A stretch of DNA of 18,524 nt from an uncultured Bacteroidales bacterium. Its GTDB lineage: Bacteria; Bacteroidota; Bacteroidia; Bacteroidales; Paludibacteraceae. The notes beneath the pieces were generated by a model. It made no database searches. It saw only the letters and a list, made by a program, of their open reading frames with translations, and was not told where the DNA came from. Location: the NCBI GenBank assembly GCA_937892015.1, contig CALAUY010000128.1, positions 1 to 18,524 on the forward strand, read 5' to 3'. The translations under genes and the position numbers were made by a program. Below are positions 1-6,095 of the stretch, in pieces; position 1 is the stretch's first letter, and every line of letters begins with the position of its first letter.

Positions 1-1
1 A

Positions 2-166
2 GCAGGTGCTCCTGCCGTCATTCGTCTGACAGACGAAGAGAACAATGCTACAAGCGTAGAAAATATCGAAGCAAATGAAACTGCCGTTAAGGTCTTCCGG
101 AACGGTCAACTCTTCATTCTGAAGAATGGTATTGTTTACGATGCACTTGGTAGAATAGTTAAGTAA
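2..166 (+). CDS. C-terminal fragment of a secreted protein with type IX-like sorting tail
   Basis: The reading frame is open from the window edge and ends at TAA 164-166, giving 54 visible residues. The last ~25 residues read KVFRNGQLFILKNGIVYDALGRIVK, broken here as KVFRNGQLFILKNG plus IVYDALGRIVK. This matches the short C-terminal module (K-x-[FL]-x-[ND]-G-Q-[LI]-x-[IL] ... Y-x-x-x-G-x-x-[VI]-K) that ends many secreted Bacteroidales proteins and resembles type IX secretion sorting domains. That pattern is family knowledge; the body of the protein lies outside the window, so its activity cannot be stated. It is followed after about 80 bp by a hairpin repeat and the small gene at 249. Confidence 0.75.
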   Translation, partial: AGAPAVIRLTDEENNATSVENIEANETAVKVFRNGQLFILKNGIVYDALGRIVK

Positions 167-183
167 TAGTTTGACATACTCCC

Positions 184-220
184 TCGGCTTTCAGCCACTC
201 CCCCTACCTTAGGGGGAGAG
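184..220 (+). repeat. GC-rich double-hairpin dispersed repeat, copy 1
   Basis: Two adjacent hairpins are visible. GGCT-TTC-AGCC spans 186-196, and CTCCCCCTA-CCT-TAGGGGGAG spans 198-218 with a perfect 9-bp stem. The same architecture (an ACCGC/GCGGT hairpin next to a CTCCCCCTA/TAGGGGGAG hairpin) occurs in the opposite orientation at 18264-18312. It lies between two same-strand genes. It has no T-tract after it, so it is more likely a REP-like repeat than an intrinsic terminator, although the stem could stall polymerase or protect mRNA ends. Confidence 0.6.
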
Positions 221-248
221 TTAATAACTCTAAAAAAGATTGAAATAT

Positions 249-404
249 ATGAAAAAATATGTAAATCCGATGCTGCATGTTGTAAGCATTAACAAAAATG
301 ATATTATTGTAACATCCTTTGATGTTAATAGTACGCAAGAAATCAGCGATCCGAGCATGATAAAAGCCCCAGGTCGCGGTATGGACTACTATGAGGGATA
401 CTAA
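249..404 (+). CDS. Orphan small protein, 51 aa, MKKYVNP-type
   Basis: An ATG at 249 opens a 51-residue frame ending TAA 402-404. The N-terminus is MKKYVNPMLHVVSINKNDII and the C-terminus is APGRGMDYYEGY. There is no signal peptide, no membrane segment and no cysteine. The first half is basic/hydrophobic and the second half carries Asp, Glu, Tyr and Gly. From memory, small proteins starting MKKY-x-x-P and containing a hydrophobic V-V/I-x-I stretch are common in Prevotella, often next to secreted-protein genes; their function is unknown. A strong terminator follows within 25 bp, which supports this being the last real gene of a transcript shared with the upstream secreted protein. I do not assign a function. 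Confidence 0.65.
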   Translation: MKKYVNPMLHVVSINKNDIIVTSFDVNSTQEISDPSMIKAPGRGMDYYEGY

Positions 405-425
405 TCCTGAAGTTTATTGAGAAGG

Positions 426-454
426 GCAGCGGTGGAAAACCATCGCTGCTTTTT
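426..454 (+). terminator. Rho-independent terminator after the small protein
   Basis: The stem GCAGCGGTGG (426-435) pairs with CCATCGCTGC (440-449) across an AAAA loop. There is one G-T pair, and five T residues (450-454) follow immediately. It begins 21 bp after the stop of the 51-aa gene and should end the transcript of the first two genes. Confidence 0.9.
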
Positions 455-455
455 A

Positions 456-890
456 ATATAGTCACTATATATAGATAGAGAATAGAGGTATCCATCCGAT
501 AAGTACCCATCAGTTAAAGTACATATTGCAAGTGCAACTTTTTTACCTAAAGACCCATTTATTAATTGGACGATTGATTCTTTCCTACGCTGCGCTTCGG
601 ACGATTGAATTAATTGGATAATTTACGTTTGCGGATGAGTGATTTTTTTTCGAACACGCACAGCGCAGCAGATCGTCCGAGCTTGCGAGGAAAGAATCAC
701 ACGAATCAAACGAATCGAACGCACAGCGAAGCAGATCGTCCGCAGCGCAGCGAAGGAAAGGATTGCACGAATGAGGAGAATGAGACAGATAGGGACAAAC
801 GCCCGTAGGGCTAACAAAGAGACAAAGATAGTATAGAAAAAGTAGGGAAAGGGGCAAAAAATACACTTTTTTGTATTTTTTTATAAAAAT
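456..890. other. Gene-free intergenic region with repeats
   Basis: About 435 bases hold no convincing gene. Open frames here are low-complexity and Arg/Ser-rich on both strands, as expected from repeats of the type CGNAGCGCAGCG. The stretch carries the three-copy repeat described separately and then an AT-rich run (845-910) leading into the promoter for the nitroreductase operon. I see no tRNA-like or riboswitch-like fold. Confidence 0.6.
577..763. repeat. Three-copy intergenic repeat, one inverted and two direct
   Basis: Copy A at 577-607 is, when reverse-complemented, nearly identical to copy C at 734-763: both contain ATCGTCCG-x-AGCGCAGCG-x-AGGAAAG followed by AT. Copy B at 671-698 is a variant in the same direction as C (ATCGTCCGAGCTTGCG, then AGGAAAGAAT). 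B and C are each preceded by CGCACAGCG-x-AGCAG and followed by CACGAAT, so the direct repeat is really about 55 bp with a period near 64. Copies A and C could form a long-range stem of about 30 bp. No transposase is associated. Confidence 0.7.
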
Positions 891-891
891 A

Positions 892-923
892 TTTGCATAT
901 GTGAAAAAAAAGTTGTAACTTTG
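892..923 (+). promoter_or_regulatory. Bacteroidetes sigma-A type promoter for the nitroreductase/peptide/rSAM operon
   Basis: TTTG at 892-895 (followed by C) serves as -33 element and TAACTTTG at 916-923 is a perfect TAnnTTTG -7 element, with a 20-bp spacer. The surroundings are AT-rich. Transcription would start near 930, giving a leader of about 210 nt that includes the 12-bp tandem repeat before the first ATG at 1139. Confidence 0.85.
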
Positions 924-959
924 CAGCCGATTTAGGTGGGATATTAGCTAATTGGGAGA

Positions 960-1107
960 AAACAGTATCAGAAACAGTATCAGAAACAGTATCAGAAACG
1001 GTATTAGAAACGGTATTAGAAACGGTATCAGAAACGGTATCAGAAACAGTATCAGAAACAGTGTCAGAAACGGTATCAGAAACGGTATTAGAAACAGTAT
1101 CAGAAAC
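960..1107 (+). repeat. 12-bp tandem repeat array in the operon leader (12 copies)
   Basis: Twelve uninterrupted 12-bp units of consensus AAAC[A/G]GTAT[C/T]AG run from 960 to 1103, followed by a partial AAAC. Six units are AAACAGTATCAG or its GTGTC variant and six are AAACGGTATCAG/AAACGGTATTAG. Every unit is exactly 12 bp, so reading frame is kept. One forward frame reads (S/G)-I-R-N repeats, another reads V-(S/L)-E-T repeats, and the third is stopped by TAG in the TATTAG units. The array lies between the promoter and the nitroreductase start, so it is transcribed as leader RNA. Confidence 0.95.
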
Positions 1108-1138
1108 AAAGTAATCAAGCGGCAATCAACAGCACACA

Positions 1139-1717
1139 ATGGACTTTTTTGAGTTAGTTAAGCGGCGTCGTTCTATCCGCAAATACACAGAGCAACCCAT
1201 CAGTCGAGATGACCTATCTCGCATCATAGAAGCAGGATTGTATGCCCCAAACGCGGGCAGTGGTCAGCGCAGCATGTTAGTTGGCATCCACAACCCCGAG
1301 TTGGTAGAGCGTTTGGGCAAGTTGAACGTAGCGATGATGCGTCGCGACAACCTCATTGGAGGGCATGTGTCGGCAGAGCAACCGAGCATCATCGACGACC
1401 CGACCCTGAAGAGCGGCTTTTACGGCGCACCGTCGGTGGTCGTGGTGTTCGCTCAAGACCATTTCCTCTACAGCATCCCCGATGCTTTCTGTTGTGCAGA
1501 GAACATGGTGCTGGCAGCAACAGAGTTGGGCATTGCCTCGTGTATAGTAGCCCGTGCGGAGGAGACGTTCAACAACGAGTACGGTCGGCAGTTGATGCGC
1601 GAATGGAACGTGCCCGACAACTACGTGCCGCGATGCTTTGTGCTGTTGGGATACCACCGCGGCGAATACCCTGCCGTAAAACCCAGAAGAGACGGACGAA
1701 CACGTATAATAGAATAA
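1139..1717 (+). CDS. Nitroreductase-family FMN oxidoreductase, first gene of putative RiPP cassette
   Basis: This is a 192-residue protein of ordinary nitroreductase length. It starts MDFFELVKRRRSIRKY; the R-R-S-I-R-[KR]-Y motif at residues 9-16 is the hallmark phosphate/FMN-binding segment of the family. A Pro-Asn-Ala-Gly-Ser-Gly-Gln segment at about residues 37-43 and LAATELGIASCIV near 125-137 also fit. Members bind FMN and use NAD(P)H; the substrate cannot be deduced. Its stop is 27 bp upstream of the Cys-containing peptide and it shares the promoter at 892-923, so it is plausibly the redox partner of the peptide system. The nitroreductase superfamily includes azoline dehydrogenases of other RiPP pathways, but no YcaO cyclodehydratase is present here, so that role is only a possibility. 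The start is the first ATG after an in-frame TAA at 1112. Confidence 0.9.
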   Translation: MDFFELVKRRRSIRKYTEQPISRDDLSRIIEAGLYAPNAGSGQRSMLVGIHNPELVERLGKLNVAMMRRDNLIGGHVSAEQPSIIDDPTLKSGFYGAPSVVVVFAQDHFLYSIPDAFCCAENMVLAATELGIASCIVARAEETFNNEYGRQLMREWNVPDNYVPRCFVLLGYHRGEYPAVKPRRDGRTRIIE

Positions 1718-1744
1718 CATTTTAAACACATTAAACACAACAAC

Positions 1745-1846
1745 ATGAAACGTGCAAATGACATCGTTCCTCACAGCGTACAAGGTATGCTATGCGAGGA
1801 GAAACCCGCTGCATGCGGAAGTGCATGCGGTGCAGGCGACAAATAA
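1745..1846 (+). CDS. 33-aa ACGX-repeat RiPP precursor peptide (putative)
   Basis: ATG 1745 to TAA 1844-1846 encodes 33 residues. The leader-like part is MKRANDIVPHSVQGML, followed by CEEKPA and the core ACGSACGAGDK. Cysteines sit at 17, 24 and 28; the last two lie in two copies of the tetrapeptide A-C-G-x (ACGS, ACGA). The gene is sandwiched between a nitroreductase and a radical SAM/SPASM protein on the same strand, with gaps of 27 and 48 bp. From memory, NCBIfam/TIGRFAM names an 'ACGX-repeat peptide' that travels with a 'radical SAM/SPASM domain protein, ACGX system', and this peptide and neighbour fit that description; I could not search to confirm. The mature product and the type of crosslink are unknown. 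There is no Gly-Gly cleavage site. Confidence 0.8.
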   Translation: MKRANDIVPHSVQGMLCEEKPAACGSACGAGDK

Positions 1847-1894
1847 GTGTCGCTTAGCATTGTCCGTACATAACGTGCTTGCCTGCCAACAACA

Positions 1895-2926
1895 ATGAAA
1901 GACTATTTCGCCTTTCAGTGGCACATCACCGACGAGTGTGATCAGCGCTGCAAGCACTGCTACATCTTTGCCGAGGGGCATCCCAAGTTAGTGGTTACCC
2001 CTTGGCAGCAGTTGGTGCATACACTCGCCAACATCGAAGACATGGCAGCCCAGATGGACAGGACTCCGTACCTGTACATCACGGGTGGTGACCCCATCTT
2101 GCACCCACATTTTTGGGACTTACTGGCACTCGTTCATGCGCACGACATACCATTCACGCTGATGGGTAATCCCTTTCATCTGACGGACGATGTATGCCGC
2201 CGGATGCGTGAGTTGGGTTGTCGCAAATACCAACTGTCAATAGACGGGCTGCGCGCCACGCACGATTATTTCCGCAAGCAGGGCTCTTACGAGGCCACTC
2301 TGGCGGCTATCAAGACGCTCCGTCGCGCCGACATACGTTGCGCCATCATGTCAACCGTCAGCGCGACAAACATCGACGAACTGCCCGAACTGATAGATGT
2401 GGTAGTGGCACATGAGGCCGACCTGTTCGCTTTCGGGCGTTACTGCCCGACCAGTGAGGACAAGGCACATCGGCACACGTGGCATATAGAGCCGCAACGG
2501 TACAGGACTTTCCTCGACCGATGCTGGCATAAGTTTGAGCTCTACAAAGACCGCGGCACGACGTTCAGCCTGAAGGACCATCTCTGGACGCTCTACCTCT
2601 ACGAGCGAGGACTATGGACCATCCCAGAGGGATTAGATGAAGACACCATCTACGATGGTTGCCATTGTGGTGACTGCCATTTCACTGTGTGTGCTGATGG
2701 TCGCCTGATGGCGTGCCGACGCTTCGAGAGTTACGTCGGCACGGTGGCAGAGAGTATGTACGATGTGTTCCATGGTCCGAAGATGGAGGCCTATCGTGCC
2801 CACGAGCGGTTCGACAAATGCGGGCGATGCGAGTTGCTGCGCTTCTGTCGCGGATGTCCGGCTGTGGCGTATGGTTACACCGGGCACTTCTACGCTCCTG
2901 ACCCTCAGTGCTGGAAACAGGTATGA
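1895..2926 (+). CDS. Radical SAM/SPASM peptide maturase, ACGX-type
   Basis: This 343-residue protein carries the radical SAM cluster motif CX3CX2C as C15-C19-C22 (DECDQRCKHCY), a GGDP motif at 64-67 for SAM binding, and QLSIDG at about 113-118. The C-terminus is a SPASM domain: clustered cysteines at 256, 258, 261 and 266, a GX4C ending at C274, then CX2CX5CX2C at C309/C312/C318/C321 and a final C339. That is enough ligands for two auxiliary Fe-S clusters. SPASM radical SAM enzymes commonly modify ribosomal peptides, for example forming thioether or C-C crosslinks. Its position directly after the ACGS/ACGA peptide argues that this peptide is the substrate. No recognition (RRE/PqqD-like) domain is evident at the N-terminus. 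It converges with glyA 15 bp away and is the last gene of its operon. Confidence 0.92.
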   Translation: MKDYFAFQWHITDECDQRCKHCYIFAEGHPKLVVTPWQQLVHTLANIEDMAAQMDRTPYLYITGGDPILHPHFWDLLALVHAHDIPFTLMGNPFHLTDDVCRRMRELGCRKYQLSIDGLRATHDYFRKQGSYEATLAAIKTLRRADIRCAIMSTVSATNIDELPELIDVVVAHEADLFAFGRYCPTSEDKAHRHTWHIEPQRYRTFLDRCWHKFELYKDRGTTFSLKDHLWTLYLYERGLWTIPEGLDEDTIYDGCHCGDCHFTVCADGRLMACRRFESYVGTVAESMYDVFHGPKMEAYRAHERFDKCGRCELLRFCRGCPAVAYGYTGHFYAPDPQCWKQV

Positions 2927-2941
2927 GTAGCTGCAAGCCTA

Positions 2942-4222
2942 TTACCAAGCAAACAGCGGGTAATCGCTCATCATCCGGTTGACTTCTGCTCGGACGCCGG
3001 CGATGTTCGCCTCTGATTCGGGCTGTTGCAGTATGCGGTCAATGAGCTCGACTATCAGGGGCATCTTATCCTCTTTGAGTCCGCGCGTAGTGATGGCAGG
3101 CGTGCCAAAGCGCAGTCCGGAAGTCTGGAAAGCCGAGCGAGTATCGAACGGTACCATGTTCTTGTTGGTAGTGATATCAGCCGCCACCAGTGCTTTTTCC
3201 GCCACTTTGCCCGTCAAGTCGGGGTACTTAGTGCGGAGATCGACGAGCATACAGTGATTGTCTGTACCGCCTGAAATGAGGTGGTAACCCTTGTCTATGA
3301 ACGATTGTGCCATGCAGGCAGCATTACGTTGCACCTGCTGCTGATAGAGCTTGAACTCGGGCTGTAAGGCCTCACCAAACGCGACTGCCTTGGCGGCAAT
3401 AACGTGCTCCAACGGTCCGCCTTGCGTGCCGGGGAAAACGGCCGAATCGAGCAACGCCGACATCATCTTCACCTCACCTTTCGGCGTGGTTTTGCCCCAC
3501 GGATTAGGAAAATCCTCGCCCATGAGGATGATGCCTCCACGCGGTCCTCGCAAGGTCTTGTGCGTGGTGGAAGTGACTATATGTGCGTATCGCAGTGGGT
3601 TCTTCAGCAGTCCCGCAGCGATGAGTCCTGCCGGATGAGCCATGTCAACCATGAAGATGGCACCGACCTCGTCCGCTACTCGACGGATGCGCTCATAGTC
3701 CCACTCGCGGCTATATGCCGATGCACCGGCGATAATCAGTTTGGGTCGCTCCTCTCGTGCTTTTCGCTCTAACTCATCGTAATCGACCAACCCGTCGTCT
3801 TTGCGCACGCTGTAGTCGAGTGCGCGGAACATCAGTCCGGAGAAGTTCACCGGCGAACCGTGCGACAAGTGGCCTCCATGCGACAGGTTGAGTCCGAGGA
3901 ACGTGTCGCCAGCTTTCATACACGCCATAAAAACGGCCATGTTGGCCTGTGCTCCGGAGTGAGGCTGCACGTTCACGTACGCGGCATCGTACAGTGCTTT
4001 CAGGCGCGTACGGGCCAGTTCTTCCACTTGGTCAACCACCTCGCAACCACCGTAATAACGATGAGCAGGGTAACCTTCTGCATACTTGTTGGTGAGCACC
4101 GAACCCATAGCGGCCAACACATCGTCACTCACGAAATTCTCTGACGCGATAAGCTCTATGCCGCGCATCTGACGCTCACGTTCCCGCTCAATCAAGGTGA
4201 ACACTTCTTGCTCTTTTTGCAT
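2942..4222 (-). CDS. glyA: Serine hydroxymethyltransferase
   Basis: This 426-residue PLP enzyme interconverts serine plus tetrahydrofolate with glycine plus 5,10-methylenetetrahydrofolate, supplying glycine and one-carbon units in the cytoplasm. The sequence shows IELIASENF at 22-30, the TNKYAEGYP segment at 44-52, VDMAHPAG at 192-199 and the PLP-lysine motif TSTTHKTLRGPRGG with the Schiff-base lysine at 222. An extra segment after ILMGEDFPNPWG is, from memory, typical of Bacteroidetes GlyA. Length is normal and nothing is disrupted. It is a single gene with its own promoter, divergent from the GH28 gene and convergent with the radical SAM gene. It is a housekeeping gene that separates the RiPP cassette from the pectin locus. 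Confidence 0.97.
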   Translation of the reverse strand: MQKEQEVFTLIERERERQMRGIELIASENFVSDDVLAAMGSVLTNKYAEGYPAHRYYGGCEVVDQVEELARTRLKALYDAAYVNVQPHSGAQANMAVFMACMKAGDTFLGLNLSHGGHLSHGSPVNFSGLMFRALDYSVRKDDGLVDYDELERKAREERPKLIIAGASAYSREWDYERIRRVADEVGAIFMVDMAHPAGLIAAGLLKNPLRYAHIVTSTTHKTLRGPRGGIILMGEDFPNPWGKTTPKGEVKMMSALLDSAVFPGTQGGPLEHVIAAKAVAFGEALQPEFKLYQQQVQRNAACMAQSFIDKGYHLISGGTDNHCMLVDLRTKYPDLTGKVAEKALVAADITTNKNMVPFDTRSAFQTSGLRFGTPAITTRGLKEDKMPLIVELIDRILQQPESEANIAGVRAEVNRMMSDYPLFAW

Positions 4223-4250
4223 AATTATATGTTTTTGATGTTATGGAGTG

Positions 4251-4281
4251 CAAAATTACTGCTTTTTTTTGAATTATGCAA
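4251..4281 (-). promoter_or_regulatory. Promoter of glyA
   Basis: On the minus strand the -7 element TAATTTTG (plus-strand CAAAATTA, 4251-4258) matches TAnnTTTG. TTGC (plus-strand GCAA, 4278-4281) lies 19 bp upstream as the -33 element. The predicted start of transcription is about 20 nt before the glyA ATG at 4222. Confidence 0.7.
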
Positions 4282-4318
4282 GAAAAAAGTGAAAAAAGTG
4301 CAAAAAAGACAACAAATA

Positions 4319-4350
4319 TTTGGAAATGTCATTTATTTTTATTAACTTTG
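4319..4350 (+). promoter_or_regulatory. Promoter of the GH28 gene
   Basis: TTTG 4319-4322, a 20-bp spacer and TAACTTTG 4343-4350 form a perfect Bacteroidetes promoter. The transcript should begin near 4357. An upstream in-frame ATG at 4365 would leave a leader of only about 8 nt, which supports the later start at 4443. Confidence 0.85.
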
Positions 4351-4385
4351 CACGCTGATTTGGCATGATAGTTGCGAAACACCCG

Positions 4386-4448
4386 ACAAACGATATGAAA
4401 ACACAATCAACAAACGACATAAAAACACAACCAACAAACGATATGAAA
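4386..4448 (+). repeat. 24-bp tandem repeat carrying the GH28 start-codon context
   Basis: ACAAACGATATGAAAACACA-type units begin at 4386, 4410 and 4434 (third copy partial, 15 bp). Copies 1 and 3 contain an ATG (4395, 4443) and copy 2 has ATA at the equivalent place (4419). The period is 24 bp, so all copies are in the same frame as the GH28 gene. The third ATG is directly followed by the signal peptide. Confidence 0.85.
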
Positions 4449-5987
4449 CGAACCTCTTTACTCATCTGCACCATTGCGTTGGCGACTTTTGCCATTGCGC
4501 AGAATCCGAGTGCGTCGCAAGAGTCGGCCACCCGAGAGAACCCGTATGCGGGGTACTATCAGAATCTACCCATCGAGATTGAGAAAGTAGTGCCGGTGGT
4601 GTTCCCCGACACGTCAGTGAATCTGAAAGTGTACTTCAAGCAGTATCAGATCAATCCGCAAGCGGGGACGCTGTGCACTGAAGCAATCCAAGCCGCCATC
4701 GACGAGCTGTCGGCAGCGGGCGGCGGGCATATCATTGTTCCGCGTGGCACGTGGAAGACAGGTCCTATAGTGCTCAAGAGCAATATCGACCTGCACCTGA
4801 ACAAGGGGGCTACGCTCCTCTTCACAGAAGACAAGACGCAGTACATCTTGCCGGACAAGAAAGGTAAAGTGCCGAGCAAAGCGCGGCCGTGTATATCCGC
4901 CTCGAAAGTGGAGAACGTGGGCATCACGGGGCAGGGTGTCATAGACGGACAGGGGTTCTACTGGCGTCCCATCAAGTACAAGAAACTGCAGAAAGGGTCG
5001 GACGAGGACAAGGCCGTATGGAATTATGCCAAGTCGCTGGGTGGCAAACTGGTGCCGAACGGCAAAGATACGCTGTGGTATCCGTTCAACCTGAAAGCGG
5101 AACTGGGCATTCCGAACATCGCACCAACGCCACAAGAGCAAGAGGCTTATCGTTACCACCTCGTGAACATCACCGACTCGAAGAACGTGCTTGTAGAGGG
5201 CGTGACGCTACGCAACTCGCCGAAGTTCCACCTTGTGCCCGCTCGCATCCATAACCTCATCATTGACAACGTGACGGTCGATTGTCCATGGTGGGCACAG
5301 AACGGGGATGCCATGGATATTGGCAACACGCAAGTCTGTTTGGTGGTCAACTGCAAAGTGAGTGCCGGTGATGACGGTATATGCATGAAGGGTGGCGTGG
5401 GACAGGACGGCATCAAGCGTGGCCCCAACCGCGATTTCCTCATCTGCAACGACACCGTTTTCCGCGCTCACGGCGGGTTCGTTATCGGTTCGGAGTTCTC
5501 CGGTGGCATGAAAAAAATGGTGGTGAAAGACTGCTTCTTCGATGGCACGGATATCGGATTACGCTTCAAGTCTGCACCCGGACGCGGCGGCACGTGCGAG
5601 GATATCTATTGCGTAGATATCGTGATGCGTAATATCCGCGAAGATGCCATCTTCTTCGAGTCGGGCTATGCCGACAAGGCTGTGGGTCGCAGTGCCACTG
5701 CGAGCGACAACAAAGAGGCATTCTTCCCCGATTGGTGCAACATGACGTTCCGCAACATCACGGTGGCCAACGTCCGCAATTTCGTCAATGCAACGGGTCT
5801 GAAAGGGATGCCCGTGCACGACATGCTCTTCGAGAACGTGCACGTCTATGGCGTGCAGAAAGAGCCGTTACTACTCCGTTACTGCCGGTCTTTCCGTTTC
5901 AGTGGATGCTCCTATAGCGGTGGCACAGGCAACACCATCAAAGACTGCAAGATGATTACGTATAACGGCAAAGACCTCACGGAATAA
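4443..5987 (+). CDS. Secreted glycoside hydrolase family 28 (polygalacturonase-type)
   Basis: From ATG 4443 the protein has 514 residues and begins with a signal peptide, MKRTSLLICTIALATFAIAQ. The frame is open back to ATG 4365, but those extra 26 residues (containing NDMKTQ-type repeats) would place a hydrophilic tail before the signal peptide, so 4443 is preferred. GH28 landmarks are present in the right order: GDAMDIGNT at 288-296 (the NTD-like strand), AGDDGICMKG with the catalytic Asp pair at 310-311, AHGGFVIGSE at 342-351 (the G-H-G motif) and GLRFKS at 372-377 (the RIK-type motif). GH28 enzymes hydrolyse alpha-1,4 galacturonide bonds in pectin; an exo-acting role is plausible but not shown. 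The cell location is periplasm or exterior. It is convergent with the pectate lyase operon and forms a pectin-degrading set with it. Confidence 0.92.
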   Translation: MKRTSLLICTIALATFAIAQNPSASQESATRENPYAGYYQNLPIEIEKVVPVVFPDTSVNLKVYFKQYQINPQAGTLCTEAIQAAIDELSAAGGGHIIVPRGTWKTGPIVLKSNIDLHLNKGATLLFTEDKTQYILPDKKGKVPSKARPCISASKVENVGITGQGVIDGQGFYWRPIKYKKLQKGSDEDKAVWNYAKSLGGKLVPNGKDTLWYPFNLKAELGIPNIAPTPQEQEAYRYHLVNITDSKNVLVEGVTLRNSPKFHLVPARIHNLIIDNVTVDCPWWAQNGDAMDIGNTQVCLVVNCKVSAGDDGICMKGGVGQDGIKRGPNRDFLICNDTVFRAHGGFVIGSEFSGGMKKMVVKDCFFDGTDIGLRFKSAPGRGGTCEDIYCVDIVMRNIREDAIFFESGYADKAVGRSATASDNKEAFFPDWCNMTFRNITVANVRNFVNATGLKGMPVHDMLFENVHVYGVQKEPLLLRYCRSFRFSGCSYSGGTGNTIKDCKMITYNGKDLTE

Positions 5988-6075
5988 GCCGGATAAGCGA
6001 CACCTTGTTGTCCACCTCCAACGTGCCGAACCAGCGGAAAACCGACTGCCCGAGAAGGAGCGGTGCATGACGGGT
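5977..6075 (-). pseudogene. Remnant of a retropepsin-like (clan AA) aspartic protease C-terminus
   Basis: On the minus strand, a frame ending at TGA (plus 5977-5979) reads TRHAPLLLGQSVF, RWFGTLEVDN and KVSLIRLIP. The pattern A-P-L-L-L-G-x-S-[FV]-[LF] followed by [FG]-x-x-x-[IV]-D-N and a short hydrophobic end is typical of the last 30 residues of bacterial retropepsin-like aspartic proteases. Nothing coding precedes it: the frame runs into the end of the pectate lyase gene, without a catalytic D-[TS]-G or a start. Its stop overlaps the last codons of the GH28 gene on the other strand. I read it as a degraded gene end left between two convergent genes. Confidence 0.5.
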
Positions 6076-6095
6076 ACAAGGTTGATATAAGTCTT

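Noticed and set aside
605..631. TACGTTTG at 624-631 as a possible promoter
   Set aside because: It matches the -7 consensus, but there is only a poor TTG at 16 bp spacing and no gene directly downstream; the promoter at 892-923 is much better.
614..866. Several 60-90 aa frames on both strands in the 577-763 repeat region
   Set aside because: They overlap each other in many frames, are Arg- or Ser-rich, and owe their openness to the repeat sequence rather than to coding selection.
811..1125. Minus-strand frame of 104 aa with (VSDT)n repeats
   Set aside because: It is the antisense of the 12-bp array plus its promoter, is low-complexity, and has no promoter of its own; the plus-strand promoter and operon explain the region better.
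952..1152. TTG-started plus-strand frame (66 aa) through the 12-bp array
   Set aside because: No homology signal, a repeat-generated composition and a TTG start; kept only as a possible leader peptide in the findings, not called as a gene.
2941..2964. ATTACC/GGTAAT inverted repeat between the rSAM and glyA genes
   Set aside because: Only a 6-bp AT-rich stem with a 12-nt loop and no T-tract, and it is inside the glyA 3' end; not a convincing terminator.
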